DNA of 15,205 nt from an uncultured Opitutia bacterium (lineage in GTDB: Bacteria > Verrucomicrobiota > Verrucomicrobiia > Opitutales > UBA953): positions 1-15,205 of the forward strand of contig CAITUF010000283.1 in the NCBI GenBank assembly GCA_903895475.1. Reading direction: 5' to 3'. Below the pieces are notes generated by a model. The model saw nothing but the letters and a program-made list of their open reading frames with translations. It made no database searches and was not told the DNA's origin. Shown piece by piece: positions 1 through 6,305 of the stretch (its first letter is position 1; every line of letters begins with the position of its first letter). The position numbers were made by a program, and so were the translations under genes.

Positions 1-300
1 CACCTTGGCCGCGGGTGTAGAGATAGCCCAGTTGGATTTGGGCCTCGGCATACCCCTGGGCAGCAGCCTTGCGATACCACGCCACCGCCTCGACTTCATC
101 CTTCGCCACACCTTGGCCGCGGGCGTAGTAATAGCCCAGTTGGCATTGGGCCCGGCTATACCCCTGAGCAGCAGCCTTGCGCAACCACTTTACCGCCTCG
201 GCTTCATCCTTCGCCACACCTACGCCGCGGGCGTAGCAATCCGCCAGATTGACTTGGCCATCGGCATTCCCTTGCTCGGCGGCCTTGCGATACGTGTTCA
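1..300 (-). repeat. 108-bp tandem repeats encoding Sel1 units
   Basis: The sequence CACCTTGGCCGCGGG begins at 1 and again at 109, and a diverged copy (CACCTACGCCGCGGG) begins at 217, giving an exact period of 108 bp (36 codons). The copies at 1 and 109 are nearly the same over most of their length, including the GCAGCAGCCTTGCG and CTTCATCCTTCGCCACACC stretches. The third copy, nearest the signal peptide, is more diverged. The array continues past the left edge, so copy number cannot be stated. High DNA identity between units suggests recent expansion by unequal exchange. Confidence 0.85.
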
Positions 301-409
301 TAATGGCCTTAATCTGTTCTGGCGTCATCACCGAAAAGGCCGACGAGGGAAGTAACGCCAAGACGGCGAGCAGGACAGCGGACAACCAATGGCGGGCGGC
401 GAAATTCAT
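1..409 (-). CDS. Sel1-repeat secreted protein, C-terminus cut by window edge
   Basis: The reading frame runs from an ATG at 407-409 to the left window edge without a stop; 136 codons are visible. The first 25 or so residues (MNFAARHWLSAVLLAVLALL...) form a signal peptide, so export is expected. The rest is Sel1-like repeats of 36 residues, with the usual AEAVKWLRKAAAQG, AQCQLGYYYARGQGV and KDE signatures. Sel1 repeats fold into TPR-like helical hairpins that bind other proteins; no catalytic residues are seen. Adjacent repeats are very similar at DNA level (see the repeat entry). The ATG is chosen because it sits directly after the signal-peptide frame begins and 9 bases past a strong extended -10 element. 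No Shine-Dalgarno sequence precedes it, which fits a leaderless message. Function beyond protein binding cannot be given. The family call is certain; the full length is unknown. Confidence 0.88.
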   Translation of the reverse strand, partial: MNFAARHWLSAVLLAVLALLPSSAFSVMTPEQIKAIMNTYRKAAEQGNADGQVNLADCYARGVGVAKDEAEAVKWLRKAAAQGYSRAQCQLGYYYARGQGVAKDEVEAVAWYRKAAAQGYAEAQIQLGYLYTRGQG

Positions 410-417
410 AACAAACA

Positions 418-470
418 ACTATAACACGGCTAACACCATAGCTTGCATCGATAATAGCGATTTAGGTTAT
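418..470 (-). promoter_or_regulatory. Promoter of the left Sel1 gene (shared box/extended -10 type)
   Basis: Read on the minus strand: ATAACCTAAATC (470-459), 3 bp, ATTATCGATG (455-446), 18 bp, GTGTTATAGT (427-418). The last part holds an extended -10, TG-T-TATAGT. No TTGACA-like -35 is seen; the 10-bp box lies at about -44 to -35 and probably replaces it. The ATG at 409 starts 9 bases past the last -10 base, so the predicted transcript start is only about 2 bases before the start codon. The same architecture and spacing occurs at three other places in the window. Confidence 0.72.
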
Positions 471-482
471 TGGAAAAAGGCA

Positions 483-758
483 TCAGTCCGGCTTCGTGGG
501 GGAAACGGCGGAAGCACGGAACCACCACTTGAAGCCAAGATACCAGAGGAGCATCCAGAAAGGCAGGATGCTGGGGTAAGCTACGATACCTAACATGTAA
601 ATCCCGAGCGCGGCATCCTTCTGATCCATCCCAGGCACAAAGTGGATGCAATACTGGGGGAAACCCAGGAAGAAGAGCACGGTGTATACGATGAGACCGA
701 GGATGAAGATGCCGCAGGAATTAGACGGGGGATTTTCAGGATTTTTCTGCGTACTCAT
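483..758 (-). CDS. Small two-helix membrane protein, unknown function
   Basis: About 91 residues with two hydrophobic segments (GIFILGLIVYTVLFFLGF near residues 16-33 and a second of about 20 residues around 50-70, including AYPSILPFWMLLWYLGF). It is therefore likely an inner-membrane hairpin with both ends on the same side. The short polar N-terminus is MSTQKNPENPPSN and the C-terminus is SAVSPTKPD. I recognise no family. An in-frame GTG six bases upstream (764) could also start it. I prefer ATG 758 because it stands exactly 9 bases past the -10 element at 767-772, the same distance as in the neighbouring Sel1 gene, and no Shine-Dalgarno sequence supports the GTG. It is transcribed alone from its own promoter. 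That it is a real gene is supported by the promoter and the membrane-protein composition, not by homology. Confidence 0.62.
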   Translation of the reverse strand: MSTQKNPENPPSNSCGIFILGLIVYTVLFFLGFPQYCIHFVPGMDQKDAALGIYMLGIVAYPSILPFWMLLWYLGFKWWFRASAVSPTKPD

Positions 759-766
759 GGCCACTG

Positions 767-819
767 ACTATAACACACCACGCGCATGGGCGTGCATCGA
801 TAATCCTGATGCAGGCTAT
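767..819 (-). promoter_or_regulatory. Promoter of the small membrane protein gene (shared type)
   Basis: On the minus strand: ATAGCCTGCATC (819-808), 3 bp, ATTATCGATG (804-795), 18 bp, GTGTTATAGT (776-767). The box and the extended -10 are identical to those of the Sel1 promoter at 418-470, while the 18-bp spacer is largely different. Conservation is therefore confined to functional elements rather than being a simple recent duplication. The remaining bases between here and the next gene (820-956) are GC-rich; I see only a weak 5-bp hairpin there and no convincing terminator. Confidence 0.72.
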
Positions 820-956
820 TAGGCGAGGCGCAGCCTTCCGCTACGCAGGCAAGCCAGAGGCGGCGGCCTCCGCTTGAGTGGAGCTGAGGCTATCCGCTGA
901 GGAGCCTTGGCACGTGCGAACTCCAACGAACCGGCTTCGGCGGGAGCCCATAACGC

Positions 957-1829
957 TCACTGATACTTTCGCATGGAACGTGTAAAAACGCGGAGGAGAC
1001 GCGCCGCCGCCGGATCCCTTGCGGCCACGGCTTTGATCTGGACTTCGCTCGCCTCAATGAGTCCGCCCCCGCGCCTTCGCTCCTCCCGCAACCAAGCCCG
1101 AGCCTGAGGGTGCCCCAACATTTCATCATCAGGGACCCCAGGTGGCATCGATTCCGCGGGTATATTGATCAAGCCCTTGCCGATATCTTCTGCGAAGTCG
1201 CGTACGACGGAGCACCAGGACAGGGCCGCCACCACCGCGGGTACCTCGCTCGCCTGCGTCCGGCATCCCGCGCAACGCAACATGAGGTTAAGCGAAGCAT
1301 GAAAAGTCCTGAACATATGCACCTGCAAGGCCAGTTCGGAGAGCCGTAAACGCTGCACCCTTCTCTTTGCGTCGTCATGCATCGCCGCCAATAGTACCGC
1401 CACATCTGCCCTCGCAACGTCAGCTTCGGACGCAGGTAAACGTTGCAGCGACTCATAGAAAGAGGCGCCCAGGCAATCCAGCACCCCGGCCTCCGCCAAC
1501 AAACCCGCCTGCCAATGGGTTTTTATCCGTTCCGCCAAACTATCCAAATCCTCCGAACAGGCACGGTCGCCGTCCATATAGTCGTCGAACAACTGGAGGA
1601 ATGCATAACCCATGCGGGCCGGTCGCGACCTCTGCCAATCCGTCAATGCCCGGCCGTACACCGCCCCGAAGACCAGCAGATATCGAGGATGCCGCAGGCC
1701 GAAGCGCAAACACTCACGGACGCAAAGTCCTTCCCGCCGCAACGTGCGTAGGAAAGACCCACTCGCAGGGTAAACTTCCACGGTCACGGGCGACATGGGA
1801 TCACGCTGTGAAACATCGGGCACGGTCAA
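957..1829 (-). CDS. Squalene/phytoene-synthase-family protein
   Basis: This is 290 residues from the TTG at 1829, or 279 from the ATG at 1796. The family condenses two allylic diphosphates head to head, or is related to enzymes that do so. The visible basis is two aspartate-rich motifs. One is FDDYMDGD at residues 81-88 (DDxxD type). The other is VVRDFAEDIGKGLINIP at 208-224, which closely matches the second motif (RDxxED...GxxxxP) of this fold. Both Mg-diphosphate-binding clusters are intact, so activity is plausible. Length is normal for the bacterial family. It lies 12 bp after the desaturase gene and ends the three-gene operon. No carotenoid desaturase or cyclase is nearby, so the product could be squalene, phytoene or a novel prenyl chain. 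The start is uncertain: no ATG precedes residue 12, and the GTG at codon 3 is also possible. Family call firm, exact substrate unknown. Confidence 0.85.
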   Translation of the reverse strand: MTVPDVSQRDPMSPVTVEVYPASGSFLRTLRREGLCVRECLRFGLRHPRYLLVFGAVYGRALTDWQRSRPARMGYAFLQLFDDYMDGDRACSEDLDSLAERIKTHWQAGLLAEAGVLDCLGASFYESLQRLPASEADVARADVAVLLAAMHDDAKRRVQRLRLSELALQVHMFRTFHASLNLMLRCAGCRTQASEVPAVVAALSWCSVVRDFAEDIGKGLINIPAESMPPGVPDDEMLGHPQARAWLREERRRGGGLIEASEVQIKAVAARDPAAARLLRVFTRSMRKYQ

Positions 1830-1841
1830 GCGGCCGACGGG

Positions 1842-2759
1842 TCAGTCGGATTTAGGCAAAGGCCGAGGGCCTCGCCACATGCTCAGGTAAATCCGGAGAA
1901 AAGAGGGTCGATGCTCCTCTGGATCCACATACTTCCCGAGCTGACTCCAAGGAACCTCGGGATGCTGGTGATGCGCCTTGTGGTGGTGGTAGTTCAGAAA
2001 GATCCAGCGCACCACCGGATTGACATGGAGGTTCCAAGCCCCTTCCCGCACATCCAGCTCAGACCAGGCGTGGTCGGCATACTGCAACGAACTCCAGTTC
2101 ACCGCAAAGGCGGCATAACAAAGTAACCAGCCCCACCAGGTGACTCCAGCCAGCAAGACGACAGATACCTGCAAGGCTATCGTGAAGAGGATTTCCAGCC
2201 GGATCTTACCGACGGGCGCATCATCAAATCCAGCGAACATTGCGTTCGCACCGGTCTGCTGGGCGATCCGGGAATCCTGATCCCGGAGGAACCTGAGTTG
2301 AAAAGCACCTGGCCAGAACAGGTAGAGGATGATGCCGAGCGGTGACGCTAACCAGTACAGGCCAGTCAGGATGGCATACCATTGGGCCCGCTTCAGGAAC
2401 TTATTGTCCTCCGGACGGAGGTAATCGAACTGCTCTACTTCGGTCCGGTTATTTCGGTGATGCCGCAGATGGAAGATGCGCTGAAACGTAAGCGCGGTCG
2501 GAAAGAACGCCGCGGCGATACGGCCACCCCACTCGTTCACCCGCCGGTTAGGGTGGAAGATCTGGTGGACGGATTCATGTAACAGCGAGAAAATCGTGTT
2601 ATTCAAAAACGAGAAAGCCACCACCGCACCCGCCAGCACCCATCCGTTGGCCGGATGGGATGCCAGGTAAAGCAGGCCGATGTTCCCCAGCGCCGCCCCC
2701 GCCAGCAGCACTAGGTTCAATCTCGCCGGAATGGCGTTCTTCACAGCCGGCAAGCTCAC
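1842..2759 (-). CDS. Membrane fatty-acid-desaturase-family di-iron enzyme
   Basis: 305 residues starting with GTG at 2759. The three histidine boxes of the membrane desaturase/hydroxylase superfamily are complete: HESVH at 61-65, HLRHH at 97-101 and the HHHKAHHQH stretch at 258-266. An additional histidine lies in QYADHAW (about 230). Hydrophobic segments lie near 15-33, 41-60, 127-150 and 190-222, as expected for four membrane spans placing the boxes at the cytoplasmic face. These enzymes use a di-iron site and O2 to desaturate or hydroxylate acyl or isoprenoid chains. From sequence alone I cannot decide between a fatty-acyl desaturase and a carotenoid-type hydroxylase or ketolase. The gene begins 6 bp after the SnoaL-like gene ends, so the two are co-transcribed. 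Its position just before a squalene/phytoene-synthase-family gene makes an isoprenoid substrate conceivable, but that is inference. Confidence 0.88.
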   Translation of the reverse strand: MSLPAVKNAIPARLNLVLLAGAALGNIGLLYLASHPANGWVLAGAVVAFSFLNNTIFSLLHESVHQIFHPNRRVNEWGGRIAAAFFPTALTFQRIFHLRHHRNNRTEVEQFDYLRPEDNKFLKRAQWYAILTGLYWLASPLGIILYLFWPGAFQLRFLRDQDSRIAQQTGANAMFAGFDDAPVGKIRLEILFTIALQVSVVLLAGVTWWGWLLCYAAFAVNWSSLQYADHAWSELDVREGAWNLHVNPVVRWIFLNYHHHKAHHQHPEVPWSQLGKYVDPEEHRPSFLRIYLSMWRGPRPLPKSD

Positions 2760-2765
2760 GCCCGC

Positions 2766-3431
2766 TTAGGCCTTGGTGGAGGCTTCCGTCCGGCGGCGGC
2801 GACCGATGAGCAGGCCGGCGAGCAGGCCAGCGACCCCGGCGATACCCACGCCCTTATAAATCCAACCCTTGAGGGCATCGACCACCGGGTTATCAAAGAT
2901 GGAGGGACCGAACTGGAATGCGATGACGGTCCAGGCGCCGTCTTTCCGGGCCATGGTCGCCGTCCAGCGGCAGTTCACGACGAACTCGGCGCCATCCGTG
3001 AAACTGTAGGTCCCCATGGACGTGCCACGATTGATGGCGATATCCGGCGAAAGCAGGATGCTGAGGTGATCCGCCTCGAACTCATGCTGCACCTTGGCGA
3101 TGGAGTGGTCCTTGTTAATCATGTGCCGGTTGAAGTATTCCAAGATACCCTGCTTGCCGCGGGCGCTCTGGCCGTTCATCGCCGTCAATAAGCAATCCGG
3201 ATGCACGAACTTCAGTAAAGCCTCCATGTCCTCCACCTTACCCGAAGCGCCCACCTTATTGAAGGCCGCTTGGATTGCGACGCGCAGGGCGATGAGTTCT
3301 TCATGCGCCTGGCGTTCCGCGGGCGGCAAGGCCGCCAGCACGGCAACCGGCGTCGACGATGACGGGGACTGGGCGTCAGCCTCGGCAGCCAACAAGGATG
3401 CCATCAAGACCAACAGAGCAGCGTATTTCAT
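2766..3431 (-). CDS. Exported NTF2/SnoaL-like protein with C-terminal membrane anchor
   Basis: About 221 residues from the ATG at 3431. An N-terminal signal peptide (MKYAALLVLMASLLAAEADA) is followed by an alpha-helical start around ERQAHEELIALRVAIQAAFNK and an NTF2-like cone domain of about 130 residues. The latter has the usual GKQGILEYFNRHM helix and a strand ending DGAWTVIAFQFGPS. A single transmembrane segment, GIAGVAGLLAGLLIGRRRR, then a basic tail anchor the C-terminus. The domain should face the periplasm with the tail in the cytoplasm. NTF2-like domains either bind small hydrophobic ligands or act as cyclases or isomerases; no catalytic residues can be assigned here. It is the first gene of the operon with the desaturase and the prenyl synthase. 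An ATG 12 bases further upstream (3443) is also possible; I prefer 3431 because the signal peptide starts there. Confidence 0.78.
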   Translation of the reverse strand: MKYAALLVLMASLLAAEADAQSPSSSTPVAVLAALPPAERQAHEELIALRVAIQAAFNKVGASGKVEDMEALLKFVHPDCLLTAMNGQSARGKQGILEYFNRHMINKDHSIAKVQHEFEADHLSILLSPDIAINRGTSMGTYSFTDGAEFVVNCRWTATMARKDGAWTVIAFQFGPSIFDNPVVDALKGWIYKGVGIAGVAGLLAGLLIGRRRRTEASTKA

Positions 3432-3483
3432 CCCCCCAGCCATATCGGCCAGCGGTGCGTTGTCACTGTATTAAAAATTTAAT

Positions 3484-3506
3484 GAGTATCGATATTTTCG
3501 ATACTC
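3484..3506. repeat. Perfect 9-bp inverted repeat in the divergent promoter region
   Basis: The arms at 3484-3492 (GAGTATCGA) and 3498-3506 (TCGATACTC) are exact reverse complements around a 5-bp A/T centre. The repeat stands between the SnoaL operon (start 3431) and the UnbUV operon (start 3599). It lies 8 bp upstream of the ATTATCAATG box of the plus-strand promoter. The position and A/T-rich centre suit an operator for a dimeric regulator acting on both operons. It is also rich in the ATCGAT word seen in the shared promoter boxes. A terminator role is unlikely because no gene ends here. On the minus strand an A/T-rich stretch (3463-3480, containing a TACAGT hexamer) may be the -10 region of the SnoaL operon, but I cannot fix that promoter. 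Confidence 0.6.
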
Positions 3507-3514
3507 TATTCGAG

Positions 3515-3552
3515 ATTATCAATGGTCGCGCTTTCGGGCTTAATGCTATACT
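3515..3552 (+). promoter_or_regulatory. Promoter of the UnbUV-Rieske-GH3 operon (shared type)
   Basis: ATTATCAATG (3515-3524), 18 bp, ATGCTATACT (3543-3552). The latter contains the extended -10, TG-C-TATACT. Box, spacer length and -10 register are the same as at three minus-strand promoters in this window, with one difference in the box (A for G). Upstream, 3501-3511 (ATACTCTATTC) resembles the 12-bp block of the other copies if a one-base gap is allowed. The predicted transcript start is near 3559, giving a leader of about 40 bases before ATG 3599, so this copy is not leaderless. No Shine-Dalgarno sequence is seen before that ATG. Confidence 0.66.
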
Positions 3553-3598
3553 TTTGCCGCACAGGCCCCCACCCTGAGCAAGTCGCCCACCCTACCCC

Positions 3599-6301
3599 AT
3601 GCACCCACCCTACCAGCTGCCCTCTTTTCGCGACCCACGGTGGCTGTTCGCCGGCCTCCTGACATCCTACGCGGTCATCGGCAGTATGCTCTTGGGGATC
3701 AATCGGGATTTATGGCAAATTCTGCTAACGGTCTCGCTCAGCATAACCCTGGATCTGAGTTTAGCCTGGCTCCTCCGTGGTGAGCGGATCTTCCCGCTCA
3801 GCGCCTACATTACTGGGCTCGGCCTCTCGCTCCTCATCAACTACCCGCACGACTACTATCTACTTGGTCTGCCGGTCTTCTTTGCCATCGCCTCGAAATA
3901 CGTCTTCACCTTCCAAGGTCGCCACGTCTTCAATCCCGCGCTCTTTGGCGTGTTGTCCGCCTTATGGCTAGGCGGCGGCCAGTTCGCGACGTCCCCGCCT
4001 TATCAATGGGGCGCCCACCCCTGGTGGGCGGCCGCCTTCCTGGGAGTGGCGGCGCTGTTCTGTTTCGTCGGTAAAATCCAGCGCACGCCGCTCATCGTCA
4101 CATTCCTACTTTCCTTTACGCTCCTAACCCTAGTCCGGGCATGGTTCATGCGCTGGCACCTACCTCCGGAAACCTTAATAGCAGGGACCTTAATCTCGCC
4201 CGCCTTCTTCCTCTTTGCCTTTTACATGGTGACTGACCCTAAGACCTCGCCGGCCGAGCCGCGCGCCCAAGTGCTCTGGGCCGTCGCCATCGCGGTCCTC
4301 GATTTCCTCCTTCACCTTAACTCCTCGCTCGCGACGATTTTTATCGCCCTGTTCAGCGTTACCCTCGCGACCTGGGCCTGGCGCCACGTCCGCGAAGTCG
4401 CTCGAACGGGATGGACAATGCTGCTCCCGCCCGCGGCTTGGCTTCGATCGACCGCCGTGCTCGCCTTGCTCGGCGTGAGCGGCTGGTTACTCTATACGAA
4501 TATCATCCACGCCAAAGTGAGTGGTCCGACCCCCGGGTTCACCTTCGTGAAGCTGCCCTCCCTAGAGGAGCCTCGCCTCGGCCACACCCTCACCGAGGTC
4601 GACCCACGCGTTGCCCATGTCGCCAAGTGGGTCTTATCCGTGGGTTCCGCCGTGGCCGTGGGAGATTATGACGGCGACGGGCTCATGGATTACTTTGTCA
4701 CCAATCCGTTGATGGAGCCAGCATTCCGTAACGCGCTTTACCGCAACGAAGGAGGCATGAAGTTCAAGCGCATCCCGCTACCCGCCCTCGATGAGATCAG
4801 CCAGCACCCTAAAAAGTTCGGCCTCATCTCTTGTGCGCTGTTCGTTGATTTTGATAACTCTGGACGGCAATCGCTCCTGCTCACGAGTGGCTGGGGTAAA
4901 GTGCGCCTGCTCAAAAACACCGTCGACAATCAAGGGGCCATTACCTTCCGGGACGTCACTGCCCAAAGCGGCATTGATGAATACACCGTCAGTATCGCCG
5001 CGACCATGGCAGACTTCTCTCAATCCGGTAAGCTAGATTTATTCATCGGGAACGCGCTTTCGCCCACCCTGCCGGATTACCCCGTGCCGACCGAGTTTAA
5101 CATCTTCCACCTCCCGGCGCCGGCATTCCCGGACGATCGACGCATGTTCCACTTCATGCACTCGACTTGGCACAACGCTGAGAACGGCGGCCTCAACGCC
5201 TTCTACCGGAACGACGGCGACGGCCACTGGACCAAGCAGGACGTCCGGAAACTAGGCTTACCCGAAACCCATTGGACGATGGCCGTGGGCGTGGCAGACT
5301 TTAATCACGACGGCTGGCCCGACCTTTATTGCGCGAGTGATTACGGCCCGGACGACATCTACCTCAACGCGGCCGGTAAAGGGTTCCAGCGACAGGCAGG
5401 CACTTTCCAAGGCAGCGTCGGCCGGGATACCTACAAAGGAATGAATGTCTCGATCGGCGACTTAGACAACAGCGGCGCACTTGACGTATATGTCTCCAAT
5501 GTCCACGCCCCACTACAGGCAGAAGGTAGCCTGGCATGGCATGTCGACGCCCGCGGCCAATGGCATGACCGCGCCAGCCCGCGCCGCATCATCAACGAAC
5601 AGCGCTTCGGTTGGGGCGCCGCCATGGGTGACCTGAATCTCGACGGCCACCTCGACCTCATTCAAGTGAACGGCATGGTGGACGACACTGCCGACAAGTT
5701 ATTTCCAGAGAAGCGCGACTACTGGTATCGGGCCTCACAAGTGATGCGCGCCGGACCCGATGTGCATAGCTACGCCGATCGCTGGCCAGATCTCCGCGGC
5801 TACGATATCTGGGGCCATCAGCTTAACCGCGTCTACCTCTCCGATGGCGGCTCGCCCGCCCGGTTCAGGGACGTGGCCGATGTCGTGGGAGTCACCGAGA
5901 AAAGCAACAGCCGGGCCGTCGCCATGGTGGACCTCGACAATGATGGACGCCTAGATGCGATCGTCGTCCATCAATTTGCCGGGCCTGACATCCTTCATAA
6001 CGTGCCGACGAAGGGACCCACTCGACATTGGGTGGGCTTCCACTTGGTCGGCGACGGCCGTGAGGTGAACACCGATGCGGTTGGCGCCACCGTCCAGCTT
6101 CGCGACGCCGCTGGCAACCAGCGCCGGGATGTGTCCCTGACCTCAGGTTTTTCCGCCCAGAGCGACCGCCGGCTCCACTTCGGATTGGCGGATGGCTCCG
6201 CGCCAATCGGCATCGAGATCCGCTGGCCTAACGGCAAGAAACAACGACTAGAAAACATCGAGCCCGATAAATATCACCGGATCGCTTACCCCCGAGAATA
6301 A
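3599..6301 (+). CDS. UnbU(RnfD-like)-UnbV fusion: membrane domain plus FG-GAP/ASPIC propeller
   Basis: 900 residues in two parts. Residues 1-300 are a polytopic membrane domain of the NqrB/RnfD type, with FNPALFG at 111-117 and MVTDPKTSP at 210-218. The flavin-linking (S/T)GAT motif of true RnfD/NqrB is not visible, and no other Rnf or Nqr gene is near, so classical electron-pump function is doubtful. After a last helix (about 285-300) comes a probably periplasmic part. It has seven D-x-D/N/S-x-D/S-G calcium-loop repeats (DYDGDG, DFDNSG, DFSQSG, DFNHDG, DLDNSG, DLNLDG, DLDNDG), which suggests a seven-bladed FG-GAP propeller. It ends with a classic ASPIC/UnbV domain (HWVGFHLVG ... SGFSAQSDRRLHFGL ... 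IEIRWPNGKKQ, about 810-895). UnbU and UnbV are separate, unexplained proteins of the conserved enediyne cassette; here they appear as one chain. First gene of a six-gene operon. An in-frame TGA lies shortly upstream of the ATG, fixing the start region. Confidence 0.88.
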   Translation: MHPPYQLPSFRDPRWLFAGLLTSYAVIGSMLLGINRDLWQILLTVSLSITLDLSLAWLLRGERIFPLSAYITGLGLSLLINYPHDYYLLGLPVFFAIASKYVFTFQGRHVFNPALFGVLSALWLGGGQFATSPPYQWGAHPWWAAAFLGVAALFCFVGKIQRTPLIVTFLLSFTLLTLVRAWFMRWHLPPETLIAGTLISPAFFLFAFYMVTDPKTSPAEPRAQVLWAVAIAVLDFLLHLNSSLATIFIALFSVTLATWAWRHVREVARTGWTMLLPPAAWLRSTAVLALLGVSGWLLYTNIIHAKVSGPTPGFTFVKLPSLEEPRLGHTLTEVDPRVAHVAKWVLSVGSAVAVGDYDGDGLMDYFVTNPLMEPAFRNALYRNEGGMKFKRIPLPALDEISQHPKKFGLISCALFVDFDNSGRQSLLLTSGWGKVRLLKNTVDNQGAITFRDVTAQSGIDEYTVSIAATMADFSQSGKLDLFIGNALSPTLPDYPVPTEFNIFHLPAPAFPDDRRMFHFMHSTWHNAENGGLNAFYRNDGDGHWTKQDVRKLGLPETHWTMAVGVADFNHDGWPDLYCASDYGPDDIYLNAAGKGFQRQAGTFQGSVGRDTYKGMNVSIGDLDNSGALDVYVSNVHAPLQAEGSLAWHVDARGQWHDRASPRRIINEQRFGWGAAMGDLNLDGHLDLIQVNGMVDDTADKLFPEKRDYWYRASQVMRAGPDVHSYADRWPDLRGYDIWGHQLNRVYLSDGGSPARFRDVADVVGVTEKSNSRAVAMVDLDNDGRLDAIVVHQFAGPDILHNVPTKGPTRHWVGFHLVGDGREVNTDAVGATVQLRDAAGNQRRDVSLTSGFSAQSDRRLHFGLADGSAPIGIEIRWPNGKKQRLENIEPDKYHRIAYPRE

Positions 6302-6305
6302 CTAA

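Noticed and set aside
857..870. Hairpin GAGGC-GGCG-GCCTC downstream of the prenyl-synthase-like gene as a terminator.
   Set aside because: Only a 5-bp stem and no T-run on either strand; not convincing as an intrinsic terminator.
1367..1855. Plus-strand open frame of 162 codons opposite the squalene/phytoene-synthase-like gene.
   Set aside because: Its translation is arginine/proline-rich with no recognisable domain, and the opposite strand carries intact family motifs.
3459..3496. Shared-type promoter on the minus strand for the SnoaL operon, using AATATCGATA.
   Set aside because: The box matches 8 of 10 but the sequence 18 bp downstream is not a -10; the nearest TACAGT hexamer is 16 bp away, not 22.
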